64,000 nucleotides of DNA. Source: a virus. The position numbers were made by a program, and so were the translations under genes. A model generated the notes under the pieces. The model did not search any database and had not been told where the DNA came from. It was given only the letters and a program-made list of their open reading frames with translations. Below, piece after piece: positions 33,519-43,400 of the stretch. The first letter of the stretch is position 1; the number at the start of each line of letters is the position of its first letter. The stretch is from IMG/VR virus record IMGVR_UViG_3300021079_000001, positions 1 through 64,000 of that record; one strand, 5' to 3'.

Positions 33519-36500
33519 ATGACACACAAATTCATGAAGTTAGCTAAGGTAAAGAGTGAGAAGGAATTCTATAAGAAGTTCCCAACAGAGGAGCACTTCT
33601 TCAAGGCTCACCCAATGGCTAGGTATGGGTATGCACTGAAGGCAGATGGAGGTACTCCTATGAACCTCAATGGTCCACAGCCCCCTGGGGAAAGATCCCG
33701 AACTGAATATGCTGGAGGTACTCCTATGGAACTCAATGGTCCACAGCCTATACAGAACCCACAGGGACTACCAACTAGGGATATAGAGGCAGGTATATAT
33801 AAATCTGGAGATATTCCACAACAGAACGTATACCAGGCACAGAAGCAGTATGATATGAGTATGCCAGTACAGGGTCAGCCAGGTAATGTTCCCGGTAGTG
33901 GACCTAGTGGTATGGCAGATGCTATGGATGATCCTAATGAACCTAATCAACCTGGTACTCCTCCTGATATGGGTGGTAATAATAATAAGGGACTTAGCAA
34001 GAGGCAACAAGCTGGACAGAGGTTCAAACAAGGAGCAGCTAAGGTAGGACAATGGGCTGGTGAACATGCAGGAGACCTATGGGCAGGAGCAACACAGGCA
34101 CTCAATATGGCTATACCACAGACACCGGTAAGACAAAATGTAAACCCGTATCAAATGGCTATCAACACTAACCCACAAGGTACAGGAAGTCATGCTGCTG
34201 CTAAGAATGGTACCAAGATGAAGAAGGGAAAGTATGCAGCAGATGGTACACAAATGCCTCAACAACCACTTAACTGGGACAACTTTAACGACTTCCATGC
34301 AGATCAGTCACGTAACAACCCACAGTACGGAACAGATACGCTTAACCATGGAAACTTCAACAATGAAGCTCTTTCTCAGTGGAACACTGTACATCCTGCA
34401 CAAGCTATACAACCAAACGACATATCAAGATATCAACAAGAAGGTAACGCAGATCCTACAGTAAGAAAACAGTTTGGGCCAAGTAACATAAAGGGTATAC
34501 TTGGCAGTAAGACAACTGGTTATAGTAAAATGGAGCATCAGTATGAACATTATGCCCCTTATACTGCTCCCGGAGGAGAAAGAAAATACGGGCTAGTTGA
34601 TCAGAAGGACTTTCGCACAGATGCTAATAAGGCAAACCAGTATATAGCCAGTCAGCAACCCAGAGATGAATATAAAGGATTCGGAGATCCCACACAAGAT
34701 GTAAACTACAAGGCACCTGGACAGGTAAGTGGGTTCAGTAACCCCTCACAACCTACTGCAGTACAGCCACAAGGACTGAAGGCGACAGGATTTCCCACAT
34801 ACGAACAATCAAAACAGAAGTACAACGAAAGGAAGGCATCAGGTAAGAAACTACCATCCAACTACTTTACAGGTAAGAGCAGTAGGCAATCAGGAGATCC
34901 TATAGGTGATGTACGTATGGGTAATGCTGATGAGGCATATACAGGTACCAAGATGTTCCCGGATAGTATCAACAGAGGTAAAAGGAACACCTACTTCGAT
35001 GATCCTGTGAAGAGTATACACATGGCAGAAGGTGGTGCACTATCTCCAGAGGATGCCGCTATATCCAAGGTGCTGATGGAACGTAATAGGGGTAAGAACT
35101 TTGTAGATAGGGCATTCTCTGCAGGTAATATACAGAAAGGACATATTGATAATGGCACTAAAGAGGATGATAAATATGAGCTACCATCACTTCCTAACTC
35201 ATCAGTTGCAGCATACCCATCTATACGAGATCCTCAGAATATGGGAGGGTATCAGTCACATAGAATGAGTTACTCAACAGGTGAGAAGTACGCTCCAGGT
35301 AAATATGCAGGACCTTATAGAGTGTATCCAGATATAGTACAGGACAAGTCAGGAAGATTGAAGAATCTTGGCAGAAAGGCTGAGGGATATGCAGAAGAGA
35401 CAGGTGAATATATAGAAGCTCCTACCCAACATGCTGCTGATGCTCTCTCCAATTACGGATACAAGAAGGCAACAGGTATACCTACATATGCTAATGGAGG
35501 CTATATGAAGATGGATGCAGGTGGATTCAGTAATACTCCAATACATGTACAAGGTCCTGCAGAGTACCTATCACTGGAGTCTATTGAACTACATGGTAAA
35601 TCACATGCAGCACATGGGCAGAAGATATATGCCAATGGTACACATGTAGAGGCTGAAGGACCTAATGGAGACGGTACAGGTGTAGGAGAGATAGTAGCCA
35701 ATGAACCACGTACAGGCACTCCACATGTACTGGGTAATCTACGCACATTACCGGAAACTGCTATGAAGTTAGCTGAAATGGGAGTGAAAGTAGGTAACAA
35801 CATGAAACACAAGGAAGTAGGTGAGATAATAGCCAAGGCAGAGAGAAATAACGACAAAATACAGACTAAGGTAAACTACCTGTTGAATACCAACCAACCT
35901 GGAGCTAACTATCAGGGTCCCTCATTCAACAGTGGTAAAGTGCTGGCAGATATACATGCTCAGAATAAAGTGAAGACAGATACAGCCAAACAGCTAGTAA
36001 TGGACGATATGAATATGCAGAATGATATAGCTGAGAAGATGGGTATGGACCCTAAGAAAGTAGGTAACTACATGAAGGATGCACAGAAGCTATCAGCAAA
36101 GTATGGAGTCAAGATGGCTGCAGGTGGGTCACTATACCAACCACTACAGATCACACCGGCAATGCCTACACAACACAGTCAGATAACACCACTATATGAT
36201 ATAGCACCTATGACTACCCGTAAGGATTGGGCTAATGATGGAAGTGCAGGTGGCAAACCTCGGTCATACATAACCAAGAGCCCTACTACAGTACCCGGTG
36301 ATATGATATTTGCTGCTAAAGGAGCTAAGGTTCCTGCAGCACAACGTGACAATACACCACTAACAGCTCAGGATATAGCAGAATTTGAAGATCTTAGGAA
36401 GAGCAACCCAGAGATGTTCACTGAAGACTATGGGCAGGGTAGAAAGAATGCTAAGTTACCAGGAGAAGGTAAACTGGCACTATGGGGACCTGGGTATAGG

Positions 36501-37544
36501 AATGTAAAAGAACATGCAGGAAAGTATACACAGACACCTAATCCTCCTGACTACATGAGTGTAGCATATCCTCCGTATATAGTACCAGTAGGTGATGACA
36601 ACCCACATATTACAGTACCTGAAGTAGACTGGAATAATAGAGAGAAACTGAATACACAACCGGGGCCAGATGTTAGTATGCTGAAGAACCCTAATGTAGA
36701 ACTCAATAAGTACACTCCAGCACAGAGACCAACTACCCATAAGGGAATACGGAACAGAGCTGGAATAACTGACTACCTACCGGAGATCATGAGTGCATTC
36801 GATCAGATAGAACCAGTACAGAGTCTACAGGCACGAACCAATCTGGAGGATACCTACACTATTGACTTTCAGAATGAGATTAATGATGTTAATCGGAGTT
36901 ATGATACTGCTATAAAAGCAGCTGCTAATAATCCTGGAGCACAAGCTACATTATTAGCACAAAAAAGCGAGGATCTCGGTAAAATACATACTAAAGCATT
37001 TCAGTACAACCAACAGAACCAAGGTGGTATAAGGGGTCGTAATATAGAAAGACTGGATAAAAGAGATGCAATGAACTTGCAACTGGACTCACAGAAACTG
37101 GATAGACAAGCCGCTGCTAAAGAAGCACATAGTGAGAGGATATTCGGAGCAGCATCTTCAATATCAAAAAATGAGCCACAGAGAAGGGCCCAGAACTGGA
37201 TGTTAGGTGCTGATGAAAAGGCTACAGGGTATATCATACAAGACAAAGATGGTAACTACCACAGGATAACACCAGATCACGAATATGCACACGATGGTCC
37301 ATATGGTATCAGTTCACTAGCTAATGATAAATCAACTACAGAAACAAAGTCATGGAAAGATCCAAAGACCGGAGAGACCTGGAAAAAAGTAACTAAAGAT
37401 GATGGTAATAACTACTACGGAGGTTATATGATGTCAGGTGGAGCTATGGGTGGAATGGCAGGAGGTACTATGGCTATGAGAGGTCCCAGTTACTTCGGTG
37501 TAGGTGGAGCAGATACTAAGAAGAAGAAAAAGAGAAAGAGCTAA
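33519..37544 (+). CDS. Internal virion protein, Gly-rich motifs (1,341 aa)
   Basis: A very hydrophilic, basic protein with low-complexity Gly/Asn/Gln/Pro parts. Short A-x-GG elements recur (KADGGTPM, YAGGTPM, MAEGGALS, YANGGYMKMDAGG, MAAGGSL, MAGGTMAM). A conserved-looking patch around residues 685-745 (HGKSHAAHGQKIYANGTHVEAEGP, split here as HAAHGQKIYANGTHVEAE) resembles a G-x-x-V-E-x-E element found in other gut-phage virion proteins. A coiled-coil part lies near 1130-1170. The C-terminus is basic (KKKKKRKS) and would bind DNA. Near the start is a 35-bp direct repeat. It fits the cargo protein set delivered with DNA. No enzyme motif. Confidence 0.55.
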   Translation: MTHKFMKLAKVKSEKEFYKKFPTEEHFFKAHPMARYGYALKADGGTPMNLNGPQPPGERSRTEYAGGTPMELNGPQPIQNPQGLPTRDIEAGIYKSGDIPQQNVYQAQKQYDMSMPVQGQPGNVPGSGPSGMADAMDDPNEPNQPGTPPDMGGNNNKGLSKRQQAGQRFKQGAAKVGQWAGEHAGDLWAGATQALNMAIPQTPVRQNVNPYQMAINTNPQGTGSHAAAKNGTKMKKGKYAADGTQMPQQPLNWDNFNDFHADQSRNNPQYGTDTLNHGNFNNEALSQWNTVHPAQAIQPNDISRYQQEGNADPTVRKQFGPSNIKGILGSKTTGYSKMEHQYEHYAPYTAPGGERKYGLVDQKDFRTDANKANQYIASQQPRDEYKGFGDPTQDVNYKAPGQVSGFSNPSQPTAVQPQGLKATGFPTYEQSKQKYNERKASGKKLPSNYFTGKSSRQSGDPIGDVRMGNADEAYTGTKMFPDSINRGKRNTYFDDPVKSIHMAEGGALSPEDAAISKVLMERNRGKNFVDRAFSAGNIQKGHIDNGTKEDDKYELPSLPNSSVAAYPSIRDPQNMGGYQSHRMSYSTGEKYAPGKYAGPYRVYPDIVQDKSGRLKNLGRKAEGYAEETGEYIEAPTQHAADALSNYGYKKATGIPTYANGGYMKMDAGGFSNTPIHVQGPAEYLSLESIELHGKSHAAHGQKIYANGTHVEAEGPNGDGTGVGEIVANEPRTGTPHVLGNLRTLPETAMKLAEMGVKVGNNMKHKEVGEIIAKAERNNDKIQTKVNYLLNTNQPGANYQGPSFNSGKVLADIHAQNKVKTDTAKQLVMDDMNMQNDIAEKMGMDPKKVGNYMKDAQKLSAKYGVKMAAGGSLYQPLQITPAMPTQHSQITPLYDIAPMTTRKDWANDGSAGGKPRSYITKSPTTVPGDMIFAAKGAKVPAAQRDNTPLTAQDIAEFEDLRKSNPEMFTEDYGQGRKNAKLPGEGKLALWGPGYRNVKEHAGKYTQTPNPPDYMSVAYPPYIVPVGDDNPHITVPEVDWNNREKLNTQPGPDVSMLKNPNVELNKYTPAQRPTTHKGIRNRAGITDYLPEIMSAFDQIEPVQSLQARTNLEDTYTIDFQNEINDVNRSYDTAIKAAANNPGAQATLLAQKSEDLGKIHTKAFQYNQQNQGGIRGRNIERLDKRDAMNLQLDSQKLDRQAAAKEAHSERIFGAASSISKNEPQRRAQNWMLGADEKATGYIIQDKDGNYHRITPDHEYAHDGPYGISSLANDKSTTETKSWKDPKTGETWKKVTKDDGNNYYGGYMMSGGAMGGMAGGTMAMRGPSYFGVGGADTKKKKKRKS
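33648..33682 (+). repeat. 35-bp direct repeat, copy 1
   Basis: This copy encodes GGTPMNLNGPQP and matches the second copy at 33714-33748 with two mismatches. It lies in frame within the 1,341-residue protein. Confidence 0.8.
33714..33748 (+). repeat. 35-bp direct repeat, copy 2
   Basis: This copy encodes GGTPMELNGPQP. Copy starts are 66 nt apart (22 codons), so the repeat could expand or contract in frame. Confidence 0.8.
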
Positions 37545-37598
37545 CTAATCTGGTGAGGAATTTCCAGTAATCTATATATACAATCTAACTAAGTTCAC

Positions 37599-37606
37599 TA
37601 CCTTTG
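37599..37606 (+). promoter_or_regulatory. Promoter-like TACCTTTG before the 931-aa gene
   Basis: TACCTTTG fits TAnnTTTG and lies 32 nt before the ATG at 37639 in the 94-nt gap. Upstream is ATCTAACTAAGTT, related to the sequence before the element at 23549. This would drive the 931-residue gene and the polyprotein. Confidence 0.45.
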
Positions 37607-37638
37607 TAAAGAGAGGTCTGTGAACCTAATCATATAAT

Positions 37639-40434
37639 ATGAGTTCATATCTATCCCAACCACGTCAGTATAATGCATATGTTCCCGAAATCAACTCGGA
37701 AATGTATGGTAAATTACTTGAACAGAAAAAAGAAGCCTACGATAAAGGTGTACAGAAAATCGATAATACTATCACACAGGTAGCTTCATTACCAGTATAC
37801 AGGGAAGATGATAAAAAGCATCTACGAGATCTTGTAGAAGGGATAACAACTGAACTTAACCAGCAACATGGAGCAGACTGGAGTGACCAGCATCTCAATA
37901 ACCTAACTACCAGGCACATATCAGCTATTGCTAATGATCCTAGAGTACAAAGTAATGTCGCATCTACAATGCAAGCTAAGTCATACATGCAAAAGATGAA
38001 AGACGACTATGAAACTAATGGAAATAAGGCTGTATATAACCAGAAGGATGGAGAAGCAGAGATACAAAGTTGGTTACAGAACCCTGATGGTATGGCAAAG
38101 TTTAATCAGGACTATTTTGGTTATCATGATCCTGTTGGAGACTTTGGTAAATTCTTTAAAGACAAAAAACCTAATAGTAGAATATCTGTACAATATGCAG
38201 GTAATCATTATGATCAGAATGGTAATGTCATGAAAGATGCTAAAGGGAGGGCTATCATGGATACTAAATTAGCTGCACAAACATGGGAAGCTAAGATAGA
38301 GAAATGGAAGGAAATATCCCCCATAGAAGTACAACAAGAGTGGCAGGAATTCATAAAGACCAATCCAGCATATCAAAAACAATTAGAGATAAATGCCAAG
38401 TATACAACAACTTCTCCCCAAGAAGTTCTTAGTCTAGCTGTAAAGACAAAGACTAATGAAATACAAACACAGCAACGAGCTGTACAAGAAGCTAATCTAC
38501 AAATGGGATTACTTCCTGCTGGTGATCCTAATAGAGAGTCTCTTCAAAAAGATATAAACTACTATACTGCTAAGTTAGAAGATAATAAGAAGTTATTAGA
38601 TCCTAGCTTCCTGGAGAAAAAGAGAAGAGAGTTTGAAACTGATCCGTCAAGTATGGATAAGTTTAAGTACTCAGTATATGTAGATAGCCTAAATGATATG
38701 ATTGCCAGGAGATATTCATACGTAGAGGACCATGATGTGAAACTAGAAGGTATGTCTCCGGAACAAAGAAAGGATAAGAATGAGACACTGGAACAGGGAC
38801 GACAAAGGATAGCTATAGAACAGGAAAGATTGAAAATAGCAGAAAGACATGAACGACTATGGGAGTCTGCTGCTGCTGCTAAACAAAAAAAAGCAGAAGG
38901 TTTAGACCATGCCAGTGAATATGGGGCTAATACTAAAACAAAAGATAATGCTACAGAATTTACAAATCAAAAAGATGAAAAAGCATTGAATATAGTTAAT
39001 TCAACTAACGACTACATGTTCAACACATGGGGTAGAAAATATGCAGATGCTTTTGATGTAGATGAGAATAATAAACCACATCTTAAATCAGTAATACCTA
39101 GTCCTAAAACAGATAAAGAGAAGGAGATAAATGATGCTATATTCAATGTACAGGAATTATATAATCAACAGAAAGATGCATTCTCAGGTAAGACTAAATT
39201 GCAACTAGGACCTGTTACAAAAAACCATTTTAACAGTATTAGTATGCAAGACAGACTAGTAGATGCTATGGGTAATGTGTTAAAACAAGGTCAGGATGCA
39301 TTTACAAAAACTCCTGAATATCTGGATCAACAGCGTGGTATAAATGCAATTGCTGATCATGCTAATGAATTTGCCAGTGCGTATGGGTTTAATGGTACAA
39401 CTGTAAGGAAATTTGCATTAACTCTGAAGAATCTAAAGAAAGATAACCCTGTAGAGGCTAATAACTTTATAAATAGAGTTTTAAATAAAGGTACGGATAG
39501 TCTCAATCTCTGGGCGAGTAATCAACCTACTTCTGGTGAGATGATAGTAGTTAAGAAGTTGTCTCAAAATCTATTAGGTATTAGTAATCCATCATCTGCC
39601 GATATACAAAAATTAAAAGGAATGATAGGATCAATATACTCTATAGATAAGCTATTGAAAGGTACTGGTGCTGAAAGTCCATTAGATGTATACAATAAAG
39701 GGCTGGATAAGGAAAATAGCTTCATGGGTAATTACTTAACTGCTAATAATTACTTGGTTAACCAACAGTATATACCATGGTTAATTACTGAGAAATCAGG
39801 TAAGGAAGTAAGACCATCTGATGATTTAATAGTTCCTTTACTACATGGTGTACCTTCTAAGTTACTGCAGAGTAAAGAAGCACAAGGCGTAGGATTTGTA
39901 CAGGATGTAGGTACCGGGCAATTCAAAATGGTAATAAAAGGCTCTAAAGGAAAAGATGAAGAATTTCCTATAACCAGACAAGAGGCTATAGATAATGGAG
40001 CATCTGACTTACAGACTGAAGATGAATTAAGCCAATTAATAAGAATTAATAAAAACAGGACAGGTGGCACATCATCTACTACCAGTAAAGATTGGGACGA
40101 CAGATCATTTTCAGATGCAGTACCTCTTACTGAGAAAGTGCTTAATGGTTCTCTGCAGGATATAAGGTATCATGTTAAACAGGAGAGTGGGCAATATTAC
40201 ATGGAACTCTGGGTAAAAGATCCTAATAATGAAAATGATAAAGGGCATCCTTATATAGATCCTGCAACTAAACAGATACTAACCGCTACTAATTCAAGCC
40301 TAACTAATATCAGAATATCTCTTAATAACTTCGCAAGAGGCAATTCACTTGCTGTACCTGCACAGTATTATGACTTTAATGACCGTTCTTATATGAGTTC
40401 AGATCAAAATCAAGATAATAATGCCGGACAATAA
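37639..40434 (+). CDS. Internal virion protein, helical (931 aa)
   Basis: The N-terminus (SSYLSQPRQYNAYVPEIN, then YGKLLEQKKEAYDKGVQKID) is the start type found in internal virion proteins of Bacteroidota phages. The rest is helical with charged coiled-coil stretches (QRIAIEQERLKIAERHERLW near residue 395) and a Thr/Ser-rich linker around residue 810. No metal or nucleotide motif was found. It overlaps the following polyprotein by 14 nt, so the two are translated in step, and both are probably packed in the head. It may act as a scaffold or ejection partner for the polymerase. Preceded by a promoter-like element. Confidence 0.6.
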   Translation: MSSYLSQPRQYNAYVPEINSEMYGKLLEQKKEAYDKGVQKIDNTITQVASLPVYREDDKKHLRDLVEGITTELNQQHGADWSDQHLNNLTTRHISAIANDPRVQSNVASTMQAKSYMQKMKDDYETNGNKAVYNQKDGEAEIQSWLQNPDGMAKFNQDYFGYHDPVGDFGKFFKDKKPNSRISVQYAGNHYDQNGNVMKDAKGRAIMDTKLAAQTWEAKIEKWKEISPIEVQQEWQEFIKTNPAYQKQLEINAKYTTTSPQEVLSLAVKTKTNEIQTQQRAVQEANLQMGLLPAGDPNRESLQKDINYYTAKLEDNKKLLDPSFLEKKRREFETDPSSMDKFKYSVYVDSLNDMIARRYSYVEDHDVKLEGMSPEQRKDKNETLEQGRQRIAIEQERLKIAERHERLWESAAAAKQKKAEGLDHASEYGANTKTKDNATEFTNQKDEKALNIVNSTNDYMFNTWGRKYADAFDVDENNKPHLKSVIPSPKTDKEKEINDAIFNVQELYNQQKDAFSGKTKLQLGPVTKNHFNSISMQDRLVDAMGNVLKQGQDAFTKTPEYLDQQRGINAIADHANEFASAYGFNGTTVRKFALTLKNLKKDNPVEANNFINRVLNKGTDSLNLWASNQPTSGEMIVVKKLSQNLLGISNPSSADIQKLKGMIGSIYSIDKLLKGTGAESPLDVYNKGLDKENSFMGNYLTANNYLVNQQYIPWLITEKSGKEVRPSDDLIVPLLHGVPSKLLQSKEAQGVGFVQDVGTGQFKMVIKGSKGKDEEFPITRQEAIDNGASDLQTEDELSQLIRINKNRTGGTSSTTSKDWDDRSFSDAVPLTEKVLNGSLQDIRYHVKQESGQYYMELWVKDPNNENDKGHPYIDPATKQILTATNSSLTNIRISLNNFARGNSLAVPAQYYDFNDRSYMSSDQNQDNNAGQ

Positions 40435-43400
40435 CACAACTATACCAAGCACTGACCGTGGAATGAATGACAGGTCTTTAGATATTAATACAAGTTTGGC
40501 ACAGACTCAATCCGCATTTGAACAAGCAACCCAAGTGCATGAGATGCTACCTGTAGTAACACCAGGATTAGCTAAAGCACAAGCACCTAGTGGTGGAAGG
40601 AAAAGAGATGAGATGTATGATGCTTTTAAAGGGCTTACAGATCAAGTAGATAATGCTACAGCAAGACACCCTGAAGACAATTCGTATATATCTAAAGTGG
40701 ACCTACCTAAAGACTACGATAGATACCCTGTATACTATCAAGGTCTTAATAATGAAGATAGAGAAGGTAAACGACAAGGTACTCTGGAGAAATTAGGATA
40801 TGGTCTTGCTAGAGGATTAAATTCTGCCGGTAAAGTATTTGCTGATAATACAATAGGGCTTGTTGCCAACACAGCATCTTGGTTATCTGGAGGAGGTTTT
40901 ATTGACACTGATTGGAATAAAATGTCTAAAGCATGGGGAGACTCTGTAGAGAAATCTACTCCATTATACATAACAGATGCTGAAAAAAATAAGAATTGGT
41001 ATGACCCTACAGGATGGATAACAGGAAACCATATAGCAGGTCTCATGGAAAATATGGGCTTTGTGGCAGGGATGGCAGGTTCTATGTATGCATTTGGAGG
41101 ACTTGGGAATGCTGCTGAAGGTATTAGTGTAGGTAAGACATCTCTGCAACTGGGAGAAGTTGAAACAACTCTTGGAGCTCGTCTATCTGGTAATGTTGCT
41201 TATAAAGAAGGTGTAGCTAATTTGGCTAAAATTAATTCTGTAATAGGAGATGTACCTGAAGGAAGTAAATGGGCAGCTCAGATAACAGAAGAAATTAATG
41301 GTGCTAAAACTGCACAAGATGTTGTAAAGGTAACTAAGAAGTGGAAAGATCTGGCAGAAACGTATTCTACTCAAGCTAAATTATATGGACAAGGTAAGAA
41401 TGCATTGATAACAGCTACTGCTAATTTGGGTATGGCAAGTGGTATGGGGTATGATGCTAATTTGAACTTTACCCAGAAAATGTATGATGAGATACGCACT
41501 AAAGAGAATAGAGAACCATCTGCTGAAGAAAAAGCTAAGATAAAAGAGTTGGCAGGAACTGTAGGTACAGTCACTACAGTACTGACTACATTAGCATCTA
41601 TGGTATCCTTTGGTGGTGTATTCAAAGGGTTATTGAATAAAGAAGGTACGGAAGTTGCACTCAGAGAGTCTATTGATGATATAATGATTAAAGGTGAGAA
41701 GGGGCAGCTATCAATGAAAGGTACACCTCATCTGGGAGAGACAGTCTATGAACCTTATAAATTCTCACCTACTGCTACTAGTAAGATTGGTCAATTTGGA
41801 CAGAAAGCCTGGGATGTTACTAAAAGAATAAGCGGAAAAGCTGGTACATTTATAGACCCTTGGGCAGGTGCAGGTATGGTAGAGTTTTCTACTATCTCAC
41901 CTACTGTAGAAAACTACTATGGTAAGAAATACATGACAGGTGAAGAAGATGTAGCTGGAGCAATAGGTAGCACTTTTAAAGATATGAGTATCAAGGATTT
42001 ATTGGGAACATTTGTAACCGGTATGCTGGCCCCTATGCCATTTGAAATAGCAGGTAAGTTAAGAGAAACTAAAGCTACAAAAGATAATACATCGGCTGCT
42101 GCAAAGGCATTTACTGATAACTATATGGGTGGTTATTTACATATGCTACAAGGCAGTATTAGCAGAGGTAAAGTAATATCCAGGGATATAGTAGAAAAAG
42201 AAAGAGTTGGAGATAAAGAAGGTGCCAATAATAGCAGAAGGGAGCAATGGGAAAGTTATTTATATCCTAGAATACGTCATGGTCAGAAATGGTTAGTTGA
42301 TCAAGATATACAGGGGTATCGTGAAGAAGTATCTACTGAAGAAGGTATACGTAGACTACAGGCCAAAGGAGAATTTCCTAAAGGGGATAATTTGTTGGAA
42401 CTGAAGGATAACTTCCTGGCACACTTGGATGAAATGAAGAAACAAGCAGATGCTGCTGAGAGTTATTATAAGGCTATTACACTGGAGTATGGTGGGTATA
42501 CAGATGCTGCAGGTAAAAGAATATTCAATGATGAGCATGTAGAGAAAATGATGTATCTCTCTGGCATGACAGATTACTCATCTGAAAGAATAGATAAAAT
42601 AGCTGGAGAACTTAGAACATCTGATGTATTAACCAGTTTATATAATGGTGCTGATAAAGACCTGAATAAGTTAATACTGGCACTTAGTAAACCGACAATA
42701 GATCCAGCAGTTGTTCGTGTAAAAGATATAGAAAGCAGTGCAAGAAGTATTGCTGATAAGTTATTCAAAGCTATTGCAGATAAGGTAAAAGATAATACAT
42801 TACCTATAGATAAAGCTAAAGAACTTAGAACTAAATTAGCTAATATAATAAGGTTCCAGGCAGATAAGAGTAACTATATCAGTGAGTATAAGAATATTAT
42901 TAATAACCCTGAAGCTCATACGGATAACATTAAAGAACAGTTAGTACCATCATCTACATCTGGTACTCCACAAGCAGCAGGAGAAACTAATGTTATCAAA
43001 GGTCCTACTATCAAGTTAATACATGGTAACAGTGTAAAAGATGACAAAGGAAAGACTGTACCCTCTGATATAGAAGTAGGTAAAGAGTACAGTGCAGGTA
43101 TGAAGATGGTACCAGCTAGTTACAAAGGGCATATAGGTAGTGTGGGGGAATTTGCACAATTTACAGTAGTAGGTGAACATTATAGAAAAGTGGAAGGACA
43201 AGTATACAGAGCAGGTCAGCCAGATATATCTCCTACACCATTACTTAATCCTGCAGGAGACCCTGTTATGAAAGGTCGTCATATAGATATCCAATATAAA
43301 CAAGGAGATTCTATATTACAAAAAGCAGTAAAAGCGGAACAGTTTGCTCAGTATAAACTGGTAAAAGTAGAAGACCTTGACAAGAATACCAACCTTAGTT

